Notes under the pieces: model-generated | Databases searched by the model: none | What the model was told of the DNA's origin: nothing | The model's input: the letters and a program-made list of their open reading frames with translations, nothing else | In this document: one piece after another, positions 19,201 to 24,594 of the stretch | Position numbering within the stretch: position 1 is the stretch's first letter | Layout of the letters: the number at the start of each line of letters is the position of its first letter | Program-made: the position numbers and the translations under genes | Assembly (NCBI GenBank): GCA_033852175.1 | Contig: JAWSUY010000037.1 | Location: forward strand, 1-64,000 | DNA: 64,000 bases | Reading direction: 5' to 3' | Source of the DNA: Agarilytica sp033852175 | Lineage (GTDB): Bacteria; Pseudomonadota; Gammaproteobacteria; Pseudomonadales; Cellvibrionaceae

Positions 19201-20762
19201 TCATGCCTTAATGCCAACTGTTTTCTAATTTTCTTTTCGGTGGAAATAATATCGATATTTTTTATTGCGCTGCGCTTAATCTCTTGAACAACCACCAAAG
19301 CCTCTGTGCCATCTTTCTCTATAGAGAATGCCGCACAGGCGTTATCTCGCAAATCAATACTAGAGCAATTGACAGTGGCCTCAATATCCTGAGGGTAATG
19401 GTTTCGACCTCGAACAATGACAATATCCTTCATACGACCGGTAATGTACAACTCGTTATCTTGTATGAATCCAAAATCGCCTGTACGCAAGTAGCTTTTA
19501 TCTTGGCCATCTATTTTTGCCCGAAAAGTGCTTAGCGTCTGATCTTCATTTTTCCAGTAGCCTTCAGCCACATGAGGACCATGAACCCAAACTTCGCCAA
19601 TGCTGTCGTTTTCGAGTTCTTTATTCGTATTAGGATCAACAATGACAACTTTTCCGTCACCCCTAGGCCAACCATTTGAGACTAGGCACTTACCCTTTTC
19701 GCATTCTTTGATCTTATGCTGACCGAGTTCAACTGTATCAAGCCGCAATCGACTTGCCGACTCCCCTACCTTACCCCCCGTTATAAAGACCCCAGTTTCT
19801 GCCATGCCATAGGCAGGGTAAATTTTTGAATGACCAATGCCAATTGCATTAAAGCATTCGATAAACTTATCAACAGAATCAGGAGAGACTGGCTCACCGC
19901 CCGTCAAAATCATTTTTAAATTCGATAAATCCAGCCCATCAATATCGCCAGGGTTTATTGCTTGACTGCACAAGTCGAACGAAAAATTGGCCGCAGCGGT
20001 ATGAGTGGCTTTATAGGTTGATAAAGCGCTAAACCAACGAATAGGTTTTTGAAGAAAGCATGCTGGCGGCATAAATACAGAAGTCGCTCCGCTGTATATC
20101 GGCAACAGAGCGCTACCAAACAATCCCATATCATGAAATAGCGGTAGCCAGGCACAGCAGACAGACTCTGACTTAACCTCAAATGCCGATCCAGTCATTT
20201 CACAATTTTCGGAAATATTGTTATGCGAAATCATCACGCCCTTAGGCGATCCGGTTGACCCAGAAGTGTATTGAATAAAGGCGAGATCGTTTTTGTGAGA
20301 AGCTGGAATACCCTCTAGTTCTGAACAATTAAATTCATCAATAGAAAGCCAGGATAGACTAGAAATTTTACTGCAAATACTTTCATTTTTATCAACGCCA
20401 TCTTTATACTTTTTAATAGAAAGTATAATGCTGGGTTCAGCATTGCTAATGATTGCATTTAAGCGATCGAGATTACGGAAGTTTCCAAGTTGATTGGCCG
20501 GGATAGCCACAACGCCCGCTTTCAGGCAGGCAAAAAATGCCAGCATAAACTCGATAGAAGAAGGAAAGAGTAACAAGGCGCGCTGATTATAAAACCCGTT
20601 ATCGATGAGCCACGAAGCGATCGCATCTGTTTTTTGATCCAGCTCAGCATAAGTTAAAGAGCTGGAAACATTCTCCCCATCACCAAGAAAATTAAACGCT
20701 ACTTTTTGGGGAGTGGAAACCGCATTCGCACGTAAACACTCAACTATATTTCTAGCAATCAC
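7275..20762 (-). CDS. 4495-aa FAAL-initiated nonribosomal peptide synthetase, three amino-acid modules with TE
   Basis: Domain order by residue: fatty acyl-AMP ligase 1-570 (YTSGSTGSPKG); ACP with LGLDSL near 606; heterocyclization (Cy) domain from 686 with DLIIADVSS; A1 with FTSGSTGTPKG near 1286; PCP near 1668; epimerization domain about 1726-2130 (HHLIMDG near 1845, VGWFTSVYP); C2 with HHSLIDG near 2262; A2 with TSGSTGKPKG near 2722; PCP near 3122; C3 with HHSIADA near 3308; A3 near 3788; PCP near 4187; thioesterase with GWSFGG near 4327 and GDHFS near 4465. A1 has a cysteine-like specificity pocket (D-L-W-N-M-S-M-I-W). A2 (D-A-Q-L-V-H-H-V-V) matches no code I know. A3 has Ser where the alpha-amino-binding Asp should be. 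Predicted product: an acylated, cysteine-first, thiazoline-type tripeptide released by the TE. Start is GTG at 20762 with a weak AGATAGG site. Five tailoring genes follow in one operon. No phosphopantetheinyl transferase, exporter or MbtH gene is in the window. Confidence 0.95.
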   Translation of the reverse strand: MIARNIVECLRANAVSTPQKVAFNFLGDGENVSSSLTYAELDQKTDAIASWLIDNGFYNQRALLLFPSSIEFMLAFFACLKAGVVAIPANQLGNFRNLDRLNAIISNAEPSIILSIKKYKDGVDKNESICSKISSLSWLSIDEFNCSELEGIPASHKNDLAFIQYTSGSTGSPKGVMISHNNISENCEMTGSAFEVKSESVCCAWLPLFHDMGLFGSALLPIYSGATSVFMPPACFLQKPIRWFSALSTYKATHTAAANFSFDLCSQAINPGDIDGLDLSNLKMILTGGEPVSPDSVDKFIECFNAIGIGHSKIYPAYGMAETGVFITGGKVGESASRLRLDTVELGQHKIKECEKGKCLVSNGWPRGDGKVVIVDPNTNKELENDSIGEVWVHGPHVAEGYWKNEDQTLSTFRAKIDGQDKSYLRTGDFGFIQDNELYITGRMKDIVIVRGRNHYPQDIEATVNCSSIDLRDNACAAFSIEKDGTEALVVVQEIKRSAIKNIDIISTEKKIRKQLALRHELTPVDIVLLKPMQLPLTSSGKVQRQQCKALYLTDSLKRFNTPLHSEKNRSDDDFESLGRFVTLIAEQLKIPQSSINPNDNLFDLGLDSLAAAQLQNTVLQSFNKIITLEDIWDSTDIASLASIIDLKPAQNQFPSKNPLSGQSQDIRYVIEKTDHTQAFSLTPVQQAYWLGRGDQFHLGNTSCHYYCEFDVVDLDVERLESALNQLIKLHGMLRAIVTESGQQKVLESVADYRININDASNDTSIPDQVRQSLSHEIFDTNQWPLFRVEVTPLANQETRIHFGIDLIIADVSSLFVLMNQWERLYKSDTPTILVPKFSFQDCLAFEQKTSKINRDQAKNYWSTRIESFPKGPALPTKVSIESIAKPVFTRRDIRIQKEQWKAIKAIAKKSRLTPSMVLCTLFSNVLQKWTQQSHFSLNMTIFNRPQQVPGVFDIVGDFTALSLLEVRLEDQRSFVENCSALQQQVIRDLDHCAYSGVEVLRDIARAKKDESLFAPVVFTSALSDFEADETLQMFCKPIYAISQTPQVAFDHQAIEVNGELRIAWDTVEALFDSAMLDDMAAAYEHAIKQLGEADNWHHAVIIPLPDHQLDCRAEYNMTAAPIPKGLLHDGFVKQATVTPDKTAVITPTQALDYCTLYQYSHAIATKIISLGINRNEHVAIVMEKEWQQVAAVLGVSQSGAAYLPIDATYPCARIQQLLELGEVKLILTQAQYIEKISGLTSVKCIVVDDITVDDVADFDDKSPTATIPNSTSQTDLAYTIFTSGSTGTPKGVMIDHRGALNTVVDVNQRFELRSDDCIFGISNLNFDLSVWDIFGPLSLGATLVLPAECDKLTPDNWLQQCDQHRVTVWNSVPALAQLLFQAGTPEHMRLVMMSGDRIPVDLPTQIQNQAPQCHVHSMGGATEASIWSIHYPINRVDSAWSSIPYGRPMKNQRFYVLDTQLHPSPDWVAGDLFIGGTGLAKAYWKDESKTRSSFIRHPITGERLYKTGDLGRMLPCGNIEFLGRADFQVKVQGHRIELGEIEANLNQISNVRDSLANVIELNGRPLLVAYVISSEHLDTDKIREVLGEQLPYYMVPNAIEVLTQFPLTANGKVDRKALPAPSVNKAASCKSAIVKTPIQNTLTQIWESLLNTQDIDIDDNFFQLGGDSILAIQMVNRLKNEGYELKIKKIFESQTIKALAEQIAEKPSCSTDINPQADYPLTPIQQWFMDNEFLDPGYWCQTMAFEVKALFDTDILQESLQVLVKKHPVLTTSFKQIDGHEWRQTLNAENLITLQKRSLQNPAQLEALLQTEQKAFKLNNGPLFKVVWLEISGQNPLLLLLAHHLIMDGVSARILLDDWLSLYRKLESGSFEEGSPELSVEPDYGFLAWSEYLNTAEVRREFSQDFWKTGFDTDTVWLPSDWLSRGSHSTLENATLLKLNIALENISLPDDLDQKILASVAGAIMAQTEQSLIVDIESYGRPLLDNAPNTQFSVGWFTSVYPLLLKHGDNALSEQLAMSQDGITDLGIGFGLAGKNSLPENCFKAGLSFNYLGNIEHSMPKELGWHSISPMLMRSPGNHCSVPVECIAHIESGCIHLQLIVSQSALAELDSKELEHAISDNLKRELFEVGPSCDLTGSQEGILLTTLRDATNDAYSELISFELDESLDVAAFKNAWQVLIDNEPTFRTTIRHKEQAIPSQQVLAQVAVNFLEVNESDISHNVVDWLESNRCQAFDFENQPAMRFSLISLRNGRYRFSWNFHHSLIDGWSLPLILNQLMQNYRRLAEGQLPERRSGFNMARYVRWIKQQDKHVAVEYWHRELARLEGPCMVPTSVSLLDNDTRYAHLDWELDRQLSQQIKQFCKDSMITVNTFMQGLWSLYLSRSLHNATIGFGVAVSGRQGAIDGIETAIGMFINTVPLVATIDENCVPSEWLQTLLKEQVNSRNYEWLPLAEIQQQADSFNTLLVFENYPVNDLFNGKGLPITIENMITVQKTHYPLTLIVTQGETIDVKLAYQADKINPAFVQEIVQQLAQITEAMLSAQSMSQCQLLSENQQRDLLRRACVKTDRAVEYRTLHEAFELQVKRVPEKSALIFDHETVTYTQLNAQANRLAHCLIAQGVSTGEPVGLGCQRGQNLAIALLAILKAGAGYVTLDPNNPDQRLRYLVDNAQLKHLITDFSRFDDIHSNVTRVDRLNLEGYSDLNPEVLAAEGDLAYVTYTSGSTGKPKGVAIPHNTVINLLDWQQRSIPIADGDRVLQFASINFDASVQELFSAWANGVPAVMATHDQRYDFEALTQLLFDQHVTHVLIPVVLCQQIATICIEQQRFPTDLKVVVTHGEQLQITSEIREFFKTLPQCELHNHYGPSEAHVVSSYPMIGNADAWPELPPIGRAVDNCQLIILDKNLHVVPNGVEGELYIGGDCLAIGYLNQPELTEKQFLNVSLLDGKRHRLYKTGDMAVCQQDGNIQLRGRYDSQVKIRGHRVEPNEIEFLVAKLSLVEKSTVKIFDHHNEKSIAVFVQTYDRESGNADRHNKIRKSIKRELKKSLPDYMQPRWIAFIDDIPLNQSGKIDRSQLAKPEDLIDSEKSSRQLMGDTENFLANIWCELLNRDKVCPEDNFFSLGGHSLKAAQVVARMRARLKQDFPIHIIFENPVLADLAIEMENHQKTQNLEIHKRESDKHIPLSNTQQRLWLVDQLEGHSSNYNIPIGLHLKGRLESHKLRDAFAVMVERHGILRTRYGVSELEPIQLIAPTALAEPLNIKALADGTDINLEIERHAKQRFDLSKGPLWNATLFEVSNEEYYLLLNFHHSIADAWSIGLFAEELSQRYSAIQTAAIQTIEEIPTNAVEFADFSIWQGDYLSNEKVESQLGYWKTQLIDVPNLLEMPTDFPRPVEQSFNGRSIDFSISNELVSQVDTLASELKSTRYAVLMAAFNILLARYSDEKDIVVGTAVANRPVAQTENMLGVFANTLAIRTQLSESQTISDIIKRLTHTSQQAFANQDVPFDSVVDALGIKRSLSVSPLIQAMFILQNTPMHDLQLEGVELNLLPHQSHTTKLDINLSLFESKNGLQGYLEYATDLFEEARMQRMVGHYVTLLKNMCVDKDIAYEMIDYMTEQERQELVFSFNNTEVDYPAKQCIHQLFEEQVAITPDSIALVFEGQHWSYRELNRRANQLANYLVVNGADYNVMVAVSVNRSANMLISFLAVMKANAVYVPIDPSYPVERIAHMLNTADARILLTESSITNDLSTVSAHKIDIDSDWLAISEQDEQNLQPPADNKHLAYMLFTSGSTGEPKGILVSQQAFRNVAATHEALQASNEMTVVLQFVSLSFSVSLWNSLMGILKGGKVIQVNDEQALPGSDLVKLIHDQSITHATLPVSVLSALGSEAFPYLGFIISTAEACTKEIVQQWSPNRRFINGYGPTEISIGATLSPCTNPGVVPPIGRPMPNTQVYLLDKNKQIVPKGIPGELHVGGVSLAEGYLGLAEKTAEAFIVNPVPGTPSERLYNTSDLASYNSAGDLMFVGRKDLQVKIRGFRVELGEIESVIRRQESIKDVSVVVQTPAKSSENNINSVSDDKKIVAFVVLDENPEEPARPKEIRDNLRNSLNSALPDFMAPSHIIIRDSLPLTPNRKVDRKALEKTVISLDQKADSNTVLPNTEIERTVSKIWEKHLDRKNIGIHDDFFTIGGHSLLAIKVLKEIEILCGVRLPVTTLFRNPTIAETAKAIDDKNSSESGNNGERLLLLLKEGEEGKTPIVLIHPIDGSLLCYQHLVNKLDGDSPIYGIQSHSNAGLTQPSLNTMEELAAYYCEELHREFSGRPIHLIGWSFGGLLSFEMAKQLQGTPVEVASLTLLDSQWSTADSIGDNQTLEQLATAEMGLSPDENLDLPALAKLALEQGRIQALPDLDSLQWSAENIQKFAQLASRYQPSGELEALNILFTQATGLDSLWASLTRTLNKYPVRGDHFSMMDIVNSGDIAKKIQECINIEFISSQSVA

Positions 20763-20896
20763 GATAAACCTATCTCAGTTCGTTACGTTGTGTAGGGGGA
20801 CTAAAACTTATTGATCTTAAAAACTCGGCTTTGAACATCCCCAAACCAGACGAACATTCGATTGCTTTTTGACCGGCACTTCTGTTTTTCAATTAC

Positions 20897-20909
20897 TTCA
20901 CTTAGTGAA
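20897..20909. promoter_or_regulatory. Palindrome upstream of the NRPS start
   Basis: TTCACT-T-AGTGAA is a perfect 6+1+6 inverted repeat, 135 nt before the NRPS start codon. It could bind a dimeric regulator. No regulator gene lies beside the operon, so the cognate factor is unknown. Confidence 0.3.
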
Positions 20910-21384
20910 TGGGTACTTTCAGTAAAATTGTCAGCTTATCTGTACTTCCTCTAACAACTTTTCGCCCGTAGATGACTTTTCTTTCTCAGAATCTCCACCA
21001 GTAAATACTGCTCGCCATGAACAGTGTTACGTATCAACACACATGACAGCAGCGTCACCCTCACCAATTTGGGGCGATCATACACGTTTTGGCGCATGAA
21101 GGATCTTTGAAGTATAAATAGTGAACATTTTAATGCGTGGAGGATTTTTTAATTTCGATCGTCTATAGCTTCTGTCATTTATATTCATATTAGCTATATA
21201 CCGAGGAGTGACACAGCTAAGACATTGATTTATATAGTAAATATTAAGTTTTTATGTCTTTAAGGGAAGGCGCCAGCCTGAAAACACTACAGGCTAGACG
21301 TTTTTCAAAACGGTGAGAAATCCATCAATCTGTCACCCTAAACTGAAGTTTTGGCAAGAATTATTCTTTATAAAACCGCCATAG

Positions 21385-21402
21385 ATGTGAACCAGTTCAC
21401 AT
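21385..21402. promoter_or_regulatory. 18-bp operator-like palindrome
   Basis: ATGTGAAC-CA-GTTCACAT has two perfect 8-nt arms around a 2-nt centre. Length and symmetry fit a dimeric helix-turn-helix regulator site. It lies about 620 nt upstream of the NRPS and 280 nt from the next minus-strand remnant, so the gene it controls is uncertain. Confidence 0.35.
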
Positions 21403-21681
21403 TTTCGAAGCAATCACGCGGGACCTGTCTGGGTGTTTTTTGCTTTTATTGGGGGTCAAATTTGACGGGGTCGATAAAAAAAACCACAAATTTTCGATTA
21501 CACAAAGAAAATCAAAGCGTGTAATCATCACCATCTTTTCTGTAATAGCCAAATTTCAAATCATCCAAGAGTTTGAGTTTATACAAGTCATTTTGGCTCC
21601 GGTTAATTCCTTGCCGGTGGTGAAAAATATTTCATTTTCTTGAATGAAATTAAGGATAATGAGGAACAAGAATAGTGCTCG

Positions 21682-21918
21682 TTAACTTCCATACTCCCTA
21701 GAATTCATCCTTATGTAACTGCCATTTAGTACAGAGATAACAGAACTTTGATACGACTCTATATACTCAAATTTACCGCTAAGAAACGAAACGTCTCTAA
21801 CAATCATCGCGTAACGCTTGGAGTTTGTACCTCCACACACCGACTGGCCGTAATTTATACACCAGCCCCCTCCTTCGCTTTTAGTCCTTCCCTTGAATAA
21901 CCCATCGAATGAAACCAA
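21682..21918 (-). pseudogene. Decayed peroxiredoxin fragment
   Basis: A 78-codon frame whose pieces match the intact peroxiredoxin at 3277-3750: DGLFKGR corresponds to DALFKGK, and SKRYAMIVRD corresponds to SKRYAMIVND. The catalytic PGAFTPGC segment between them is lost. At DNA level 21798-21823 is identical to 3360-3385 (26 nt). The remainder does not align, so this is a rearranged remnant rather than a working enzyme. Confidence 0.5.
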
Positions 21919-21928
21919 ATAATTAACC

Positions 21929-22642
21929 TCACTCGATTTTTTTGGTTTTCCATTCCTTGCATACAGAAGGTACTAGGTTAGAAGCTTTACCGCGAAGTAA
22001 CTGAAATCCCCTTGGTATTTTATCAATGTCCAATGTCACAATAACTTTCTTGGCTTGGAATCGAGCCTTTTTTAAAAGACTTGCCGCTGGCTCAACCACG
22101 AGCGATGAGCCAACAACGAGAACGTAAGCCGCATCCTTAAAATGCGCTCGCGCCTCATCCATTCTAAGTGGCATTTCTCCAAACCAAACGATATGCGGAC
22201 GAAGCTGGCTTTTAAGCTCGCATTGGTCCCCAAGGCTTATTGGTTTACTGCCGATATCGTAAACGAGATCGGGATCAATTGAGCTTTGAACTTTAGAGAT
22301 TTCGCCATGGAGATGAATAACATGACTAGAGCCAGCACGCTCGTGAAGGTTGTCGATATTTTGAGTGATAATGACCACCTCGAAATGGTTTTCCAGCTCT
22401 GCTATGGCGAGGTGTGCACTATTGGGTTCGGCAGCATATGCTTGCAGCCGTCTTTGATTGTAGAACTCCAGCACTAGAGCGGGGTCCTCTTCCCAGCCCT
22501 TGGGACTGGCAACAAGCTCTACCGGGTAGTTATCCCAAAGGCCGTCAGAGTCCCTGAAGGTCTTGAGCCCACTTTCGGCACTGATACCTGCACCAGTAAA
22601 TACAACAACCTTGTTTGGGTTTATGGGGGGCTTACCGCTCAT
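21929..22642 (-). CDS. SIR2-family NAD-dependent protein deacylase lacking zinc cysteines
   Basis: 237 residues of the CobB-like sirtuin class. VVVFTGAGISAESGLKTFRD binds NAD, TQNIDNLHERAGS carries the conserved Gln-Asn-Ile-Asp, VIHLHGE has the catalytic His near 118, and LRPHIVWFGEMP and VVGSSLVVEPAA complete the Rossmann part. It would remove acyl groups from lysines using NAD. The zinc-ribbon module between HGE and LRPH normally has four cysteines; here only one (DQCELK) remains, so structural zinc is probably not bound. Zinc-less relatives exist in other bacteria. A 53-aa gene precedes it by 14 nt. Confidence 0.9.
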   Translation of the reverse strand: MSGKPPINPNKVVVFTGAGISAESGLKTFRDSDGLWDNYPVELVASPKGWEEDPALVLEFYNQRRLQAYAAEPNSAHLAIAELENHFEVVIITQNIDNLHERAGSSHVIHLHGEISKVQSSIDPDLVYDIGSKPISLGDQCELKSQLRPHIVWFGEMPLRMDEARAHFKDAAYVLVVGSSLVVEPAASLLKKARFQAKKVIVTLDIDKIPRGFQLLRGKASNLVPSVCKEWKTKKIE

Positions 22643-22656
22643 AGAGTGTAACGAGT

Positions 22657-22818
22657 TTATTCGTCCTTATTATCTGGCTTAACAAAATTTTCGGGATTGC
22701 CCAATACAGTCTCTTTCTCCAGCTCATCCTTTATATCTTGAGGCTTTTCCGCAAATAGCTCCTTGGCAGACTCTTTGGCTTTTTCTTGAGCATGCTTCAA
22801 TCGTTCTTCGTAATTCAT
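22657..22818 (-). CDS. Small charged protein, 53 aa
   Basis: An ATG-TAA frame encoding MNYEERLKHAQEKAKESAKE and then an acidic, helix-prone tail ending in FVKPDNKDE. It is Glu/Lys rich, likely a soluble helical protein, with a GAAGAAG purine stretch before the ATG. It ends 14 nt before the sirtuin start and is probably in the same transcript. No family recognised. Confidence 0.5.
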   Translation of the reverse strand: MNYEERLKHAQEKAKESAKELFAEKPQDIKDELEKETVLGNPENFVKPDNKDE

Positions 22819-22864
22819 AGCTTCTTCACCAAATGCTGAGCGTTAAAACTCTTCAACAACTCAG

Positions 22865-23281
22865 CTACTTGAGTTGTAACTTTAGATTTTTATTATGCGC
22901 CTTGTCTGGCTGACCAGTTTTGTATTCAATGTGCATTTTTTTCTCCCTAGTACTCAAATAGACCCGAGACACCATTTGAGGTCTTCCATGAAAATCATTT
23001 TGTTCTAGGGAATCACCATCTAAAGGTGGAACTTTACTGTCGCCGCACCGGTTAAACGAGGGCTTGATGTCGTACACCTCCAAAATTTCAGTTTTATCGT
23101 GCCAACCAGCGATTCGTAACACTAGATGATAGGCTCGGCCCGAGGATTCAACGCTATCAATAATTGATATAGAATCAATCAACCCTTCGCAGTCTGCGAT
23201 CTCATTGTCTGCTGGCTCACAAGAGCAGCACGAAAGAGCCATAAAAACCAAGGCTATACGTAACAAAACTAACCTATTCAT
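22865..23281 (-). CDS. Hypothetical lipoprotein
   Basis: 138 residues. The signal segment LLRIALVFMALSCCSCEP ends in a cysteine-rich lipobox region, so membrane anchoring is likely. The mature part has a Cys pair (DCEGLID, FNRCGDS). No recognised domain. It is the last of three consecutive minus-strand envelope genes (24579-22865). Confidence 0.6.
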   Translation of the reverse strand: MNRLVLLRIALVFMALSCCSCEPADNEIADCEGLIDSISIIDSVESSGRAYHLVLRIAGWHDKTEILEVYDIKPSFNRCGDSKVPPLDGDSLEQNDFHGRPQMVSRVYLSTREKKMHIEYKTGQPDKAHNKNLKLQLK

Positions 23282-23313
23282 CTATTTCTCTTGCCAAATC
23301 TCAACCCAATGAG

Positions 23314-23808
23314 TTATTCGGACAACCATAAGCGCCCTTCAATCGTCGTCAATAAATTCAACTTAGCACACTCACCTTTTGTATAGATCCAACTATTCCC
23401 CCGAGCTGTCCGCGATATCTCATTAAGGTTTTTACATTTCAGGTAGTTGCTCCTCTCAAATTTGTAGTTTACATAAATAGGAACAATATTTGAGATGACT
23501 AAACACCCAACAAACCACACAACTAGAAAGGCACCCATTTTTTTATGCACGAAAGAAGACAATCGGAAAAATAGCGTAGGACTAACGGGTTTTATAGCTA
23601 GATTTAACCCGCCTTTTTGAATAACTAGCAGAAGCCAAAAAACTGACATTAGAGTTAGATAGTAGGTACCGGAATCAAACTCAATAAGAGAATTTTCACT
23701 GGCCATTTCCCGCATCACACGAAAGTAGTCATAAACCGCATAACCGACGGCAGGTATGGCCAAAACATTCAGGAAAACAAAGCCCTTCTGGGCTGTTTCT
23801 GGTGTCAC
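23314..23808 (-). CDS. Hypothetical membrane protein
   Basis: 164 residues with three probable membrane helices: FVFLNVLAIPAVGYAVYDYF (about 10-29), TLMSVFWLLLVIQ (about 52-64) and GAFLVVWFVGCLVISNIVPI (about 92-111), then a soluble tail with two Cys. The start abuts the stop of the upstream gene (23809), so translation is coupled. If the upstream hydrophobic protein is a toxin, this could be its immunity partner; that is speculation from layout only. Confidence 0.6.
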   Translation of the reverse strand: MTPETAQKGFVFLNVLAIPAVGYAVYDYFRVMREMASENSLIEFDSGTYYLTLMSVFWLLLVIQKGGLNLAIKPVSPTLFFRLSSFVHKKMGAFLVVWFVGCLVISNIVPIYVNYKFERSNYLKCKNLNEISRTARGNSWIYTKGECAKLNLLTTIEGRLWLSE

Positions 23809-24579
23809 TTAGTAGTCCAGTCTTCCGCAAGGTGCAAAAAAACAATTGAATAACCACGGCTTTTTCTTGAGCACCCTAAGTTCGCGATTCAGCTCCCACT
23901 TCATTTCACTAAGTTTGTAGCCCATCTCCTCATAACCTTTAATTAGCGCCTTAGTTGCACCCAGTTTTTCATCAATCTTATTTAAAGCGTATCCAGTGAC
24001 AACGCCAACCGCTATTGCGGCAATTAACGGAGCAGCAACACTTGAACCAATAACTGCAGCTGAACCAACAAGAAGGCCAGCAACTACCGAGGCAATGCTT
24101 GTAAGGCCAATTTTCACTAGGTCGCCAGTAATCGTGCCAAGTAATTCTGATAGGGTCGCCGTATCTCGAATGAAATAATCAAACACTTCAATCCCTACTG
24201 ACAGTATTACTGTGATGACACTACCGCCTTTAACACTTTTTACAATTCCTTTTGGCCCAATTGCCATTCGGACAACTTTTGGGTTAGTAGCCAAATATCG
24301 TGTTCCCTTTAAGACATTGCGTTGGCCGGAATACCCCTTAAAGATAAGATACTTCTTACCCCCGAGGTTTTTGATAACTACCTTTTCCGTACTAATCCCA
24401 AACTCCTTTATAATTTTAGCCGCTTGCAGAGAATCGGAAAATGGTGAAACATATCCAGCAACATTTTTAGCTAACGATTTTAATTCTAGATACTCTTTTT
24501 CAATATCGTCTAACGGAACAATTTGTATTACGTGTTCATTATTTCTAAGCTCTTGAACGAGTCGTTTTTCTACATTCAT
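23809..24579 (-). CDS. Unknown protein with Gly/Ala-rich membrane hairpin
   Basis: 256 residues. The N-terminal 100 residues are soluble. A long Gly/Ala/Val-rich hydrophobic region spans about 115-200 (VITVILSVGIEVFDYF and then IASVVAGLLVGSAAVIGSS and AAPLIAAIAVGVVTGYAL), followed by a basic C-terminus. The pattern resembles membrane-inserting hairpins of pore-forming toxins but no motif proves this. Encoded directly before a small membrane protein and a lipoprotein on the same strand. Confidence 0.6.
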   Translation of the reverse strand: MNVEKRLVQELRNNEHVIQIVPLDDIEKEYLELKSLAKNVAGYVSPFSDSLQAAKIIKEFGISTEKVVIKNLGGKKYLIFKGYSGQRNVLKGTRYLATNPKVVRMAIGPKGIVKSVKGGSVITVILSVGIEVFDYFIRDTATLSELLGTITGDLVKIGLTSIASVVAGLLVGSAAVIGSSVAAPLIAAIAVGVVTGYALNKIDEKLGATKALIKGYEEMGYKLSEMKWELNRELRVLKKKPWLFNCFFAPCGRLDY

Positions 24580-24594
24580 AATCTTTTCCTTTGA

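Larger units (their letters stand above)
20763..21681. other. 919-nt upstream region of the NRPS operon
   Basis: No convincing gene is present on either strand; a plus-strand frame at 21440-21643 has no ribosome binding site and looks random. The stretch should contain the promoter of the NRPS operon. Two perfect-arm palindromes at 20897-20909 and 21385-21402 are the only structured elements I see. Base composition is AT-rich compared with the NRPS coding region. Confidence 0.5.

Noticed and set aside
7519..19535. Many antisense frames of 60-95 codons inside the NRPS gene
   Set aside because: They lie opposite a gene with complete domain motifs, have no ribosome binding sites and no family features.
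21440..21643. Plus-strand 67-codon frame upstream of the NRPS
   Set aside because: No ribosome binding site and a low-complexity, Lys/Ile-rich random composition.
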